Source: Cetobacterium sp. 2A
Lineage (GTDB): Bacteria; Fusobacteriota; Fusobacteriia; Fusobacteriales; Fusobacteriaceae
DNA: 64,000 bases
Reading direction: 5' to 3'
Assembly (NCBI RefSeq): GCF_014250685.1
Contig: NZ_JACFAJ010000001.1
Span: forward strand, 186,001 to 250,000
The translations under genes were made by a program, and so were the position numbers. The notes beneath the pieces were generated by a model. It was not told the DNA's origin, made no database searches, and was given only the letters and a program-made list of their open reading frames with translations. Of this stretch, positions 45,443 through 55,090 are shown piece by piece. Numbering within the stretch: position 1 is the first letter of the stretch; each line of letters starts with the position of its first letter.

Positions 45443-46481
45443 TGTTTTTAGACTTGAAAGAGATGGGAAGATTAATATATTAGATTATAGTTCTAATATA
45501 AATCCACTTGGAGTACCCGAGAGTTTTAAAGAAGCTGTAATTAATAATTTTTCTATATTAGAAAAATATCCAGATCCAGAGTATGTTGAACTAAGAGAAG
45601 CGATTGGAGATTATAATGGAATATCTTCTGAAAACGTTGTAGTTGGAAATGGAGCTACTGAAATTTTATTTTTATATATGAAAGCAATAAAAGTAAAATC
45701 AGCTATGATTGTTTCTCCAACTTTTGCAGAATACGAGAGAGCTTTGAAGGTAAGTGGGGCACAGGTAAGTTACTTTGAACTAAAAGAATCAGAAAATTTT
45801 AAGATTGATGTAGATAGATTATTAGAAGAAATTCAAGATGAAGAATTAGTTGTAATATGTAATCCAAATAATCCAACAGGAAGATTTATATCTCTTGAGG
45901 ATATTGATAAAATATCATTAGTTTTAGATAAAAAAGGAAAAAAACTATTTGTAGATGAGGCATTTATAGAGTTTATAGATAATTGGACCGATAAAACATC
46001 AATATTATTAAAGAGAAAAAACATATTTATTTTAAGAGCTTTGACAAAATTCTTTGCTCTTCCAGGAGTAAGACTTGGATACGGATTATGTTATGATACA
46101 GAACTTTTAAAAAAAATATCTTCTATTAGAGAACCATGGAGTGTAAATAGTTTTGCAGAATTAGCTGGAAAGGTTATGCTAAAAGACGAAGGATATATAA
46201 AAGCAACAGAGCTATGGATTGAAGAAGAAAAAAAATGGTTCCACGATGAACTAAAAAATATAAAAAATATAAAGCCATATAAAACAGAAAGTAATTTTAT
46301 ACTTATTAAACTTTTATCAATGAATTCTAAAAATTTCAGAGATAAGATGATAGACGAAGGAATAGTTGTGAGAGATGCATCTAACTTTAAATTTTTAAAT
46401 GAGTCGTTTGTAAGACTTGCAGTAAAAGATAGAGACAAAAATAAAAAAATATTAGAGAAAATAGAAAAGGTGGTTAAATAA
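45414..46481 (+). CDS. cobD: Threonine-phosphate decarboxylase-like PLP enzyme
   Basis: 355 residues, fold type I PLP aminotransferase (HisC-like). HGGNVFRLERDGKINILDYS SNINP-type start fits CobD. PLP contacts: GNGATEILF, CNPNNPTGR, FVDEAFIEF, and RALTKFFALPGVRLG with the Schiff-base lysine. In this operon it should decarboxylate L-threonine phosphate to aminopropanol phosphate for CbiB, although HisC activity cannot be excluded. The start is a GTG at 45414; a TTG at 45423 is possible. Confidence 0.87.
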   Translation: MKELDLHGGNVFRLERDGKINILDYSSNINPLGVPESFKEAVINNFSILEKYPDPEYVELREAIGDYNGISSENVVVGNGATEILFLYMKAIKVKSAMIVSPTFAEYERALKVSGAQVSYFELKESENFKIDVDRLLEEIQDEELVVICNPNNPTGRFISLEDIDKISLVLDKKGKKLFVDEAFIEFIDNWTDKTSILLKRKNIFILRALTKFFALPGVRLGYGLCYDTELLKKISSIREPWSVNSFAELAGKVMLKDEGYIKATELWIEEEKKWFHDELKNIKNIKPYKTESNFILIKLLSMNSKNFRDKMIDEGIVVRDASNFKFLNESFVRLAVKDRDKNKKILEKIEKVVK

Positions 46482-46843
46482 TGAAAGCAATATTAGTAAT
46501 AGGACATGGAAGTAGAAGTATAAAAGCTAAAGAGGAATTTGAAACTGTTGTAAAAATGATGGAAGAAAAAACTCATTTACCAGTTATAGGTGCTCATATG
46601 GAACTTTGTTTACCATCAATACCAGAAGCGTTAGAAACTTTAATCTCTGAAAATCCTGAAATTAACGAAATAAAAACAGTTCCACTTTTCCTATTTGAAG
46701 GAATACACATCAGACAGGATATTCCTGAGATATTAGAAGAAATGAGAGAAAAATATCCAAAGATAGAATTTAAATTTGGAAGACCTATTGGTGCAGAACC
46801 AATGCTTGCAGATATCCTAATATCAAGATCAGAGGAAATCTAA
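46481..46843 (+). CDS. cbiX: CbiX-short, sirohydrochlorin cobaltochelatase
   Basis: 120 residues, half the size of usual chelatases: the homodimeric CbiX(S) form common in archaea. AILVIGHGSRSIKAKEEFET contains the His of the metal site; the second His lies in LFEGIHIRQDIPEIL. It inserts Co2+ into sirohydrochlorin, starting the oxygen-independent corrin pathway. It shares one base with the upstream gene and lies 1 base before cbiA. Confidence 0.92.
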   Translation: MKAILVIGHGSRSIKAKEEFETVVKMMEEKTHLPVIGAHMELCLPSIPEALETLISENPEINEIKTVPLFLFEGIHIRQDIPEILEEMREKYPKIEFKFGRPIGAEPMLADILISRSEEI

Positions 46844-46844
46844 A

Positions 46845-48170
46845 ATGAAGGGCTTTCTTTTAGCAGGAACGAGGAGTGGAATAGGAAAGACAACTGTTTC
46901 GATGGGACTTATGTCAGTTTTTAAAGATGTATCTCCATTTAAAGTTGGACCAGATTACATTGACCCAAGTTTTCATGAATTTGTAACTGGAAACAAAAGT
47001 TATAATTTAGACTTGTTTTTAATGAAAGAAGAGGGTGTAAAACATAGCTTTTACTCTCATCATAAAGGAATATCTATAGTTGAAGGAGTTATGGGACTGT
47101 ATGACGGTTTGGGAAATGATTTAAACAACTGTAGTTCAGCTCATGTAGCTAAAACATTGGGTCTTCCAGTAATTTTAGTAGTTGATGCCATTGGAAAGAG
47201 TACAAGTATTGCAGCGGAAGTTTTGGGATATAAGCTTTTAGATCCCGAAATAAATATAGCTGGAATTATTATAAATAGAGTTTCAAGTGAAAAACTTTAT
47301 AAAATGTTAAAAGAAGCAATAGAAATTCATACTGGTATCAAATGTTTTGGATATTTAAAAAAAGATGAGAATATAAATATTAGTAGCAGACATCTTGGAT
47401 TACTTCAAGCAAATGAGGTTGGAGATTTAAAAGAAAAAATTGAAGTTTTAAAATCAGAAATCTTAAAAACTATAGATATAGCTGGAATTGAAGAAATTGT
47501 GACTATAAAAAATAGTCCAGTGAAAGAAATTTTCGAAGAGTATAAGAATAAATTTAATGGAATGAAAATGGGAATAGCTAGAGATAATGCATTTTCATTC
47601 TATTATAAGGATAACTTAGAACTTTTGGAAAAAATGGGTATACAATTGATTGAATTTTCTCCAATGAAAGATTCAAAAGTGCCAGATGTTGACTGTTTGT
47701 ATTTTGGGGGAGGTTATCCTGAAACATATGCAAAGGAGCTATCTAAAAACAAAGAATTTTTAGAATCACTTAGAGCTTTTCATAAAGAGAATAAAGTTAT
47801 ATATGCTGAGTGTGGAGGATTTATGTATCTGACAAAAGGAATAAAAACCTTAGATGGCATTTATCATCCAATGGCTAACTTACTAGATTGTTCTATAAAA
47901 GTTGGAGAAAGATTAGATATTTCAAGATTTGGATATGTAAATATTGATTCTCCTTTTGGAACTGGAGTGGCTCATGAATTCCATTATTCAAAAATAGATG
48001 AAGTTGGAGAAGATGAGAGAAAATTTACTTTGAAAAAAAATGATGGAAGACAATGGAGTTGTGGTTATACCAATAAAAATTTAATTGCGGGTTATCCTCA
48101 TCTTCATTTCTTTGGAAATCTAGATATAATTACTAATATTTTAGAAGGAGTAAAAAAATGGAATATATAA
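46845..48170 (+). CDS. cbiA: CbiA, cobyrinic acid a,c-diamide synthase
   Basis: 441 residues. N-terminal P-loop LLAGTRSGIGKTTVSMGLMS, VEGVMGLYDGLG (substrate site), and a C-terminal amidotransferase-like domain with YAECGGFMYLTKGI (nucleophile) and AGYPHLHFFGN (His). It amidates side chains a and c using glutamine. It overlaps cbiC by 13 bases. Confidence 0.95.
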   Translation: MKGFLLAGTRSGIGKTTVSMGLMSVFKDVSPFKVGPDYIDPSFHEFVTGNKSYNLDLFLMKEEGVKHSFYSHHKGISIVEGVMGLYDGLGNDLNNCSSAHVAKTLGLPVILVVDAIGKSTSIAAEVLGYKLLDPEINIAGIIINRVSSEKLYKMLKEAIEIHTGIKCFGYLKKDENINISSRHLGLLQANEVGDLKEKIEVLKSEILKTIDIAGIEEIVTIKNSPVKEIFEEYKNKFNGMKMGIARDNAFSFYYKDNLELLEKMGIQLIEFSPMKDSKVPDVDCLYFGGGYPETYAKELSKNKEFLESLRAFHKENKVIYAECGGFMYLTKGIKTLDGIYHPMANLLDCSIKVGERLDISRFGYVNIDSPFGTGVAHEFHYSKIDEVGEDERKFTLKKNDGRQWSCGYTNKNLIAGYPHLHFFGNLDIITNILEGVKKWNI

Positions 48171-48802
48171 AGAAACCTGTTGATATAGAAGTTAGAAGTT
48201 TTGAAATTATAGAAGAAGAACTGGGAGCAAAGAAAAATAAATTCTTACCAGAACAACTTCCAATTGTAAAAAGAGTAATTCATACAACTGCAGATTTTGA
48301 ATATGCTGATTTACTTGAATTTTCTGATGATGCAATTGAATCTTGTATAAATGCTCTAAAAAATGGTGGTAAAATTTATTGTGATACTCAAATGATAGCA
48401 AATGGACTAAGTAAGCCAAATTTAACAAAATTTGGATATACAGCTTATTCACTTGTATCTGACCCAGAAGTTGCTAAAGAAGCAAAAGAAAGAGGAGTCA
48501 CAAGATCGATTGTCGGAATGGAAAAAGCCTCTAAAGATGCAGATACAAATATATTCTTAATAGGGAATGCTCCAACTGCACTATTTAGATTAAAAGAACT
48601 TATAGATTCAGGAGAGGTTTCAAAACCAGCTCTAATAGTAGGGGTTCCGGTTGGGTTTGTTGGTGCAGCAGAATCGAAAGAGATTTTACCAGGAAGTGGA
48701 ATTCCTCATATCGTAGTAAAAGGTAGAAAAGGTGGAAGTACAGTAGCTGTATCTATTCTTCATGGAATACTATACCAAATGTTTACAAGAGAAGGATTCT
48801 AA
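48158..48802 (+). CDS. cbiC: CbiC, cobalt-precorrin-8 methylmutase
   Basis: 214 residues. RSFEIIEEELG, VKRVIHTTADFEYADLL (catalytic His), YCDTQMIANGLSK and IVGVPVGFVGAAESKE are family signatures. It moves the C-11 methyl group to C-12, making cobyrinic acid. Between cbiA and cbiD. Confidence 0.96.
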   Translation: MEYIKKPVDIEVRSFEIIEEELGAKKNKFLPEQLPIVKRVIHTTADFEYADLLEFSDDAIESCINALKNGGKIYCDTQMIANGLSKPNLTKFGYTAYSLVSDPEVAKEAKERGVTRSIVGMEKASKDADTNIFLIGNAPTALFRLKELIDSGEVSKPALIVGVPVGFVGAAESKEILPGSGIPHIVVKGRKGGSTVAVSILHGILYQMFTREGF

Positions 48803-48804
48803 AG

Positions 48805-49926
48805 ATGAAAAAACAGTTAAAATCAGGTTATACCACAGGAACCTGTGCTGCAGCGGCAACTACCGCAGCGTTAGAACTGTTGATATCAAACAGAAAAAGA
48901 GAAATAATAGAGATTAAAAGTTTAAATGGTATAGATTTGAAAGTACCAATTCATTCATTGAAATTAGGAAAAGAATGGGCTAGAGGTGTAGTTTTAAAAA
49001 ACTCTGGAGATGATCCAGATGTTACAAATGGTATAGAAATTTGTGTTAAAGTTAAACTTTATAAAGAGTTACCACAAATAGAAAAAGCTCACTATTTTGA
49101 TAATATAGCTATAGTTGGTGGCCGTGGAGTTGGACTAGTGACTAAAAAAGGACTTCAAGTTCCAGCAGGGAAATCTGCTATTAATCCCGGTCCTCAAAAG
49201 ATGATTAGAGATGCAGTACAAGAAATCATAAAGGGAACGGATAAAAAAGTTTTAGTGAAAGTATACATCCCACAAGGAAAAGCAAAAGCTTTAAAAACAT
49301 TTAATCCAAGGCTTGGAATAACAGGTGGAATATCTGTACTAGGCTCCACTGGAATTGTTAAACCAATGAGTGAAGAAGCTTGGAAAGATTCACTTTATGT
49401 TGAATTAAAAGTTTTAAAAGAGAATACAGCAAGAGATTGGGTAATATTTGCTTTTGGAAATCATGGAAAAGCTTTTTGTGAATCTATGGGTGTTGATACT
49501 ACTCAGATGGTTGTGGTGAGTAACTATATTGGATTTATGATTGATAGTGCTATGGAGATTGGATTTAAGAGAGTTCTTTTGATAGGACATATTGGTAAAG
49601 CCATAAAAATTGCTGGTGGAATATTTAATACACATAGTAGAGTAGCAGACGGAAGACTCGAAATACTCTCAGCTAATGCAGTTTTAGTAGATGAACCAAG
49701 AGAAAATATATTAAAGATTTTGGAATCTAATACAGTAGAAGAAGCTTGTCAATATGTTGAAAAAAATGAACTTTTCAGATTAATAGCAAATAAGGTAGCA
49801 TCAAAATCAGTAGAGTATTCCAGAGGAGAGATTGAATTTCAATCAGCTTTATTTACTTTTAGTGGAAATTTAATTGGTGAAAGTGATGATTTTAAAAAAT
49901 TGGCTGGTGATTTAGTTGAAAAATAA
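48805..49926 (+). CDS. cbiD: CbiD, cobalt-precorrin-5B C1-methyltransferase
   Basis: 373 residues. GYTTGTCAAAATTAALELL at the start, VGGRGVGLVTKKGLQVPAGK SAINPGP region and HIGKAIKIAGGIFNTHSRVADGR near 270-290 match CbiD. It methylates C-1 in the anaerobic pathway. It overlaps cbiE by 11 bases. Confidence 0.95.
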   Translation: MKKQLKSGYTTGTCAAAATTAALELLISNRKREIIEIKSLNGIDLKVPIHSLKLGKEWARGVVLKNSGDDPDVTNGIEICVKVKLYKELPQIEKAHYFDNIAIVGGRGVGLVTKKGLQVPAGKSAINPGPQKMIRDAVQEIIKGTDKKVLVKVYIPQGKAKALKTFNPRLGITGGISVLGSTGIVKPMSEEAWKDSLYVELKVLKENTARDWVIFAFGNHGKAFCESMGVDTTQMVVVSNYIGFMIDSAMEIGFKRVLLIGHIGKAIKIAGGIFNTHSRVADGRLEILSANAVLVDEPRENILKILESNTVEEACQYVEKNELFRLIANKVASKSVEYSRGEIEFQSALFTFSGNLIGESDDFKKLAGDLVEK

Positions 49927-50545
49927 AATAAAAGTTGTAGGACTTGGACCTGGAAACTTAGATTTTGTAACAGGAGCAGGCATTAAGGCTATAAAAAATT
50001 GTGAGATAGTTATTGGTGGAAAACGTCATCTAGAGGAAGTGAATGACTTACTAGATAACCAAGAAAGATTTTTTTTAGGCAAATTAGAGTTATTTAAAAG
50101 TTTTATAATAGATAATATAGGAAAAAAAATTACAATAGTTGTTTCTGGAGATACTGGGTACTACAGCTTACTTACTTATTTAAGAAATAATTTTTCAGAA
50201 GAGTTATTTGAAGTTATTCCTGGGATATCATCTTTTCAATATCTTTTTTCTAGAATAACTATGACATGGGAAAAATATTCTCTTCATAGTGTTCATGGAA
50301 GAGAAACTAACTACATAGAAGCCTTAGAAAAGAGTGATGCAGGAATAGTATTACTTACAGATTCTGAAAATAATCCAATAGAGATTAGTAGAAAACTAAT
50401 CGAAAATAATATTAAAAATATAGAAGTAATAGTTGGAGAAAGATTATCTTATGAGAATGAAATAATTACTAGATTTTTATTAGAAGATTATAAAAACTAT
50501 GAAAAAGAATATTCTATGAATGTAACAATTTTAAGGAAGGTATAA
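49916..50545 (+). CDS. cbiE: CbiE, cobalt-precorrin-7 C5-methyltransferase
   Basis: 209 residues from a TTG start inside the end of cbiD; no ATG fits the N-terminus. VVGLGPGNLDFVTGAGIKAI is the SAM-dependent tetrapyrrole methylase start, and VVSGDTGYYSLLTYL and IPGISSFQYLFSRI follow. It methylates C-5; its partner CbiT is the next gene, separate and not fused. Confidence 0.93.
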   Translation: MKNKIKVVGLGPGNLDFVTGAGIKAIKNCEIVIGGKRHLEEVNDLLDNQERFFLGKLELFKSFIIDNIGKKITIVVSGDTGYYSLLTYLRNNFSEELFEVIPGISSFQYLFSRITMTWEKYSLHSVHGRETNYIEALEKSDAGIVLLTDSENNPIEISRKLIENNIKNIEVIVGERLSYENEIITRFLLEDYKNYEKEYSMNVTILRKV

Positions 50546-50546
50546 T

Positions 50547-51119
50547 ATGGGACATATATATGATTGCGAGTTTGTCCAAGGAGAGCTTCCTATGACAAAG
50601 CAAGAGATTAGAGCAATATCGATTGCAAAACTTCAGTTAAATCCAGACTCAGTTTTAATAGATGTTGGAGCAGGAACGGGAACAATAGGAATTGAAGCAG
50701 CTACATATTGTAGAAAAGGAAAAGTTTATGCTATTGAAAAAGAACTTAAAGGAATTGAGACTCTTAAAAATAATATAGGAAAATTTGACTTAGATAATAT
50801 AGAAATAATAGTTGGACGTGCACCGGAGTCTATTCCAGAAATAGCTTATGATAGAATGTTTATTGGTGGTTCTACGGGTTCTTTGAAAACTATTTTAGAT
50901 CACTTCAAAAGATACTCTAAAGAAAACTCAAGAATTGTTATAAATGCTATAACACTAGAGACACTAAGTGATGCCACTAAATTGCTTAAAGAAATGAAGT
51001 TTAAGAATATAGAGGTTATAAATGTGTCAATAGGTAGAGGGAAAAACGTAGGACCTTATACGATGATGTATGGTGAAAATCCAATTTATATAATAACAGC
51101 AAATAAAGGAGACGAATAA
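50547..51119 (+). CDS. cbiT: CbiT, cobalt-precorrin-6B C15-methyltransferase (decarboxylating)
   Basis: 190 residues, a Rossmann-type SAM methyltransferase with DVGAGTGTIGIEAATYCRKG (about 37-56) and the MTKQEIRAISIAKLQL N-terminal motif. It methylates C-15 and removes the C-12 acetate carboxyl. One base after cbiE; overlaps cbiL by one base. Confidence 0.94.
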   Translation: MGHIYDCEFVQGELPMTKQEIRAISIAKLQLNPDSVLIDVGAGTGTIGIEAATYCRKGKVYAIEKELKGIETLKNNIGKFDLDNIEIIVGRAPESIPEIAYDRMFIGGSTGSLKTILDHFKRYSKENSRIVINAITLETLSDATKLLKEMKFKNIEVINVSIGRGKNVGPYTMMYGENPIYIITANKGDE

Positions 51120-51838
51120 TGGCCACATTTTATGGAATAGGAGTAGGAGTAGGAGATCCAGAAATGATAACTTTAAAAGCTATAAACGCTCTTAAAGATT
51201 TAGATGTTGTAATTTTGCCAGAAGCAAAAAAAGACGAAGGAAGTACAGCTTATTCAATAGCTAAAGAGTATTTAAAAGAAGATATTGAAATGCTATTCTT
51301 AGAATTTCCAATGATTAAAGATGCAGAAAAGAAAAAAGTTATCAGAAAAGGACATGCTGAAACAATTGAAAAATGTTTAAGCGAAGGAAAGAATGTTGGA
51401 TTTTTAACAATAGGAGATCCTATGACTTTTAGTACTTATGTATATGTTCTAGAGTACCTAGATTCTATGTATTCAGTGAAGACTATTCCTGGAATATCAT
51501 CTTTTGCTGATATAGCTTCAAGATTCAATTTACCTCTTGTTATGGGAGATGAGTCATTAAAAGTTATATCTTTACATGGAGATGTAGAGATAAAGGAAGA
51601 AATTGAAAAAAGTGATAATATAGTATTTATGAAAGTTACAAGAGATTACAATGAGTTAAAAGCAGCATTAAAAGAAACTGGAAATATGGATAATATAATC
51701 TTAGTTTCTAATTGTGGTAAAGAAAATCAAGAAATTTTCTTCGATATAGAGAATTTAGATAAAGAGGATGTACATTATTTTTCAACACTAATACTAAAAA
51801 AAGGCGGTATTCAACAATGGAAAAAGTTTATTTCATAG
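51119..51838 (+). CDS. cbiL: CbiL, cobalt-precorrin-2 C20-methyltransferase
   Basis: 239 residues, canonical SAM-dependent uroporphyrinogen-III-type methylase fold: FYGIGVGVGDPEMITLKAIN, TIGDPMTFSTYVYVLEYL, IPGISSFADIASRFNLPLV. The length fits CbiL. It makes cobalt-precorrin-3. The 3' end overlaps cbiF by 22 bases. Confidence 0.93.
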   Translation: MATFYGIGVGVGDPEMITLKAINALKDLDVVILPEAKKDEGSTAYSIAKEYLKEDIEMLFLEFPMIKDAEKKKVIRKGHAETIEKCLSEGKNVGFLTIGDPMTFSTYVYVLEYLDSMYSVKTIPGISSFADIASRFNLPLVMGDESLKVISLHGDVEIKEEIEKSDNIVFMKVTRDYNELKAALKETGNMDNIILVSNCGKENQEIFFDIENLDKEDVHYFSTLILKKGGIQQWKKFIS

Positions 51839-52575
51839 GAGCGGGACCAGGGGATCCTGAGTTAATAACTATAAAAGGTCAAAGATTAGTAAAGGAAGCG
51901 GATATTATAATATATGCTGGATCACTAGTACCAAGACAAGTTATAGAGTGTCATAAAGAGTCTGCAGAAGTTTATAACTCTGCTAGTATGAATTTAGAAG
52001 AAGTTATGGAAGTAACTGTAAATGGAATAAAAGCTGGTAAAAAAGTTGTTAGAGTTCATACAGGGGATCCAGCAATATTTGGTGCACATAGAGAACAGAT
52101 GGACGTTTTAGATGAGCATGGGATAGAGTATGAAGTTGTTCCAGGGGTAAGTTCATTCCTAGCTTCGGCAGCAGCGGTAAAAAAAGAGTTTACTTTACCA
52201 GGGATATCTCAAACAGTCATTTGTACAAGACTTGAAGGTAGAACTCCAGTTCCAGAAAAAGAAGCATTAGAGAGCTTAGCTTCTCATAAGGCATCTATGG
52301 CAATATTCTTATCTGTTCATATGATAGGAGACGTAATAAAGAGACTGGCAACTCATTATCCAATGACTACACCAATAGCAATTGTTCAAAGAGCTACTTG
52401 GGAAGATCAAAAGATCGTAATGGGAACTTTAGAAACTATAGAAGAGAAAGTAAAAGAAGCTAACATTTCTAAAACTGCTCAAATTTTAGTTGGAGATTTC
52501 TTAGGAAACGAATATGAGAAATCAAAACTTTATGATAAACACTTTACTCATGAATTTAGAAAAGGAATAGAGTAA
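51817..52575 (+). CDS. cbiF: CbiF, cobalt-precorrin-4 C11-methyltransferase
   Basis: 252 residues. VYFIGAGPGDPELITIKGQR, ADIIIYAGSLVPRQVI, VRVHTGDPAIFGAHREQMD and VVPGVSSFLASAAAV are CbiF/CobM hallmarks. It methylates C-11. It ends in a one-base overlap with cbiG. Confidence 0.96.
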   Translation: MEKVYFIGAGPGDPELITIKGQRLVKEADIIIYAGSLVPRQVIECHKESAEVYNSASMNLEEVMEVTVNGIKAGKKVVRVHTGDPAIFGAHREQMDVLDEHGIEYEVVPGVSSFLASAAAVKKEFTLPGISQTVICTRLEGRTPVPEKEALESLASHKASMAIFLSVHMIGDVIKRLATHYPMTTPIAIVQRATWEDQKIVMGTLETIEEKVKEANISKTAQILVGDFLGNEYEKSKLYDKHFTHEFRKGIE

Positions 52576-53561
52576 TGAAAATTGCCATTTGGACAGTGAC
52601 AAGAGGAGCTGGATATTTAGGCAAAATTGTAAAAAGTAAAATGAACGGAACTCTTTATACACTAAATAAATTTTCAGTAGAAGATTCAGTACAGATGGAT
52701 GATTTTACATCTACTCTAGAAGAAAATTTTAATAAATATGATGGACATATATTTATTATGGCTACTGGAATAGTTATAAGAAAAATTTCAAAACTTATAA
52801 AGAGTAAAGATATAGACCCAGCTGTAGCTGTTATAGATGAAGGGATGAACTTTGCAATATCCCTTCTCTCGGGGCATCTTGGTGGGGCTAATGAGATGGT
52901 AAATGACATTGCCAAGAAATTAAATTTAGTTGCCATAATAACAACAAGTTCAGATGTGACTGGAAAAATTGCTGTAGATACATTATCGCAAAAGTTAAAA
53001 TCTGAATTAGAATCTTTGGATGCAGCTAAAAAAGTGACGTCTCTTATAGTAGATGGACAAAATGTTACACTGACTCTTCCTAAAAATATAATAGAATCGG
53101 GAAATTCCCATGGAGCAGTAATAGTTTCAAACAAAGAGAAAATAGAAACTGTTAGACTGTATCCGAGAAATTTAGTGGTTGGATTAGGTTCTAGAAGAGG
53201 GGTTGAAAAGGAAGTTGTTTTAGAGGCTATAAAAATGGCTTTTGAAAAAAATAATCTTTCTACAAAAAGCATAAAACTTTTTTCTACAGTGGATTTAAAA
53301 GCCGATGAAATTGGAATTTTAGAGGCCGTAGAAGAATTTAATAAGAAGCTAACAATAATTTCTAGAGACGAAATTTTAAAAATAGAGGATGATTTTGAAG
53401 GTTCGGAATTTGTAAAAAAAGAAATTGGAGTAAAAGCGGTGTCAGAACCATGTGCACTACTTGCATCTAATAAAGATGGCAAATTTATAGAAAAAAAATT
53501 AAAATACAATGGAGTTACTGTATCCATTTATGAGGAGAGATTTGGAAATGAAATTTGGTAA
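52575..53561 (+). CDS. cbiG: CbiG, cobalt-precorrin-5A hydrolase
   Basis: 328 residues. The N-terminal domain has HIFIMATGIVIRKISKLIKS and AISLLSGHLGGANEMVNDIA; the C-terminal domain begins at VGLGSRRGVEKEVVLEAIKM and contains FSTVDLKADEIGILEA and AVSEPCALLAS. It opens the delta-lactone ring and releases acetaldehyde. The 3' end overlaps cbiH. Confidence 0.95.
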   Translation: MKIAIWTVTRGAGYLGKIVKSKMNGTLYTLNKFSVEDSVQMDDFTSTLEENFNKYDGHIFIMATGIVIRKISKLIKSKDIDPAVAVIDEGMNFAISLLSGHLGGANEMVNDIAKKLNLVAIITTSSDVTGKIAVDTLSQKLKSELESLDAAKKVTSLIVDGQNVTLTLPKNIIESGNSHGAVIVSNKEKIETVRLYPRNLVVGLGSRRGVEKEVVLEAIKMAFEKNNLSTKSIKLFSTVDLKADEIGILEAVEEFNKKLTIISRDEILKIEDDFEGSEFVKKEIGVKAVSEPCALLASNKDGKFIEKKLKYNGVTVSIYEERFGNEIW

Positions 53562-54279
53562 AATATATGTTGTAGGAATTGGACCTGGAAATATGCAAGA
53601 TATTACAGTTAGAGCTTATAATACTTTAAAAAATATAGATGTTATAGCAGGATATATAACTTATATAGATTTAGTTAGAGATGAGTTTTCAGAAAAAGAG
53701 TTTTATGTGTCAGGAATGAAAAAAGAGGTTGAAAGATGCGAGCAAGTTTTAGAGATTGCAAAATCTGGAAAAAATGTTGCTTTAATCAGTAGTGGAGATG
53801 CTGGAATATATGGAATGGCAGGAATAATGATTGAAGTTGCTATGGAATCTGGAATTGAAGTAGAAGTAGTTCCTGGAGTTACATCATCAGTAGCTGGAGC
53901 TTCGGTAGTTGGGGCACCACTTATGCACGACCATTCAATAATCAGTTTAAGTGACCTTATGACAGATTGGAGTGTTATAACTAACCGTGTTGATAAGGCA
54001 AGTGAAGGAGACTTTATAATTTCTTTATATAATCCAAAAAGTAAAGGAAGAACAAGCCAAATAGTTGAAGCAAGAGAAATTATGTTAAGACATAAAGCTG
54101 CATCTACACCAGTTGCTCTACTTAGACACGTTGGAAGAGAAGAGCAAAATTATACTCTTACAACGCTTGGAGATTTCTTGAATCATGAAATAGATATGTT
54201 TACTGTAGTTATAATTGGAAACTCTAAAACTTATGTAGCAAATGACAGAATGATAACACCAAGAGGATACAAAATATGA
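53548..54279 (+). CDS. cbiH: CbiH, cobalt-factor III C17-methyltransferase
   Basis: 243 residues from ATG 53548, after GAGGAGAGA; a longer reading from 53509 lies inside cbiG. KIYVVGIGPGNMQDITVRAY, ALISSGDAGIYGMAGIMIEV and VVPGVTSSVAGASVVGAPLM match CbiH/CobJ. It methylates C-17 with ring contraction. Overlaps cbiJ by 4 bases (ATGA). Confidence 0.95.
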   Translation: MKFGKIYVVGIGPGNMQDITVRAYNTLKNIDVIAGYITYIDLVRDEFSEKEFYVSGMKKEVERCEQVLEIAKSGKNVALISSGDAGIYGMAGIMIEVAMESGIEVEVVPGVTSSVAGASVVGAPLMHDHSIISLSDLMTDWSVITNRVDKASEGDFIISLYNPKSKGRTSQIVEAREIMLRHKAASTPVALLRHVGREEQNYTLTTLGDFLNHEIDMFTVVIIGNSKTYVANDRMITPRGYKI

Positions 54280-55025
54280 TTTGGATTATTGGGGGAACAA
54301 AAGACTCTAGAGATTTTATAGAGTCTTTTCCTGATAAAGACAAACTTATTGTAACTACCGCAACAGAATATGGTGGAAAATTACTAGAAGATTTTTCGGT
54401 AAAAGTTTTTTGTAAAAGACTCCTTCCTAAAGAGATGGAAGAGTTTATTGAAAATAATCAGATAAAAAAAATTGTCGATTTAAGCCATCCATATGCAGTT
54501 GAAGTTTCTCAAAATGCTATGAATTGTGCAAAAATAAAAGAGATAGAATATGTACGTTTTGAAAGAGTTAATTTAGAGACTGAGGATGAGAATGCTATAG
54601 AACTTCACAGTGTTGAGGATATAGTTTTATATGTTGAAGAATTAGAAGGAAATATACTAGTAACATTGGGTAGCAACAATATTGAGAAATTTTCAAAACT
54701 TAAAAATTTAAAAAATATATACTTTAGAATACTTCCAAAATGGGAAATGGTTAAAAAAGCCGAAGACTCTGGAATATTACCTAGAAATATAATTGCTCAG
54801 CAGGGACCTTTTTCTTATAAAATGAATTTGGCTCAAATTGAGGATTTAAATATAAAATATGTAGTTAGTAAAAAAGGTGGAGACACCGGTGGCGAAAAAG
54901 AAAAGATTGAAGCAACAAAGGCTGCAAATGCAGTATCTATTCTATTAACTAGACCTTCTATAATTTATCCTTGTGTTTTTGAAACTGTAGAAGATGTGAT
55001 ATCACATCTTATTAATAAAAAATAG
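54276..55025 (+). CDS. cbiJ: CbiJ, cobalt-precorrin-6A reductase
   Basis: 249 residues. IWIIGGTKDSRDFIES at the start, DLSHPYAVEVSQNAMNCAK, EYVRFERV and FRILPKWEMVKKAEDSGI, and QGPFSYKMNLAQIED, with the end VVSKKGGDTGGEKEKIEATK typical of CbiJ/CobK. It reduces C18-C19 with NADH or NADPH. It is the last gene; a terminator follows. CobU, CobS, CobT/CobC and the uroporphyrinogen branch are not in this window. Confidence 0.93.
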   Translation: MIWIIGGTKDSRDFIESFPDKDKLIVTTATEYGGKLLEDFSVKVFCKRLLPKEMEEFIENNQIKKIVDLSHPYAVEVSQNAMNCAKIKEIEYVRFERVNLETEDENAIELHSVEDIVLYVEELEGNILVTLGSNNIEKFSKLKNLKNIYFRILPKWEMVKKAEDSGILPRNIIAQQGPFSYKMNLAQIEDLNIKYVVSKKGGDTGGEKEKIEATKAANAVSILLTRPSIIYPCVFETVEDVISHLINKK

Positions 55026-55090
55026 GTACTAGTAAAATGGTTATAAAATATGGTATAAAGATAGTAGAGAAATAATATATTGATTCAGAA

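Noticed and set aside
52655-53527. 290-codon open frame on the minus strand.
   Set aside because: It is antisense to cbiG, which has clear family motifs and operon context; the antisense product is Ser/Phe-rich low-complexity sequence.
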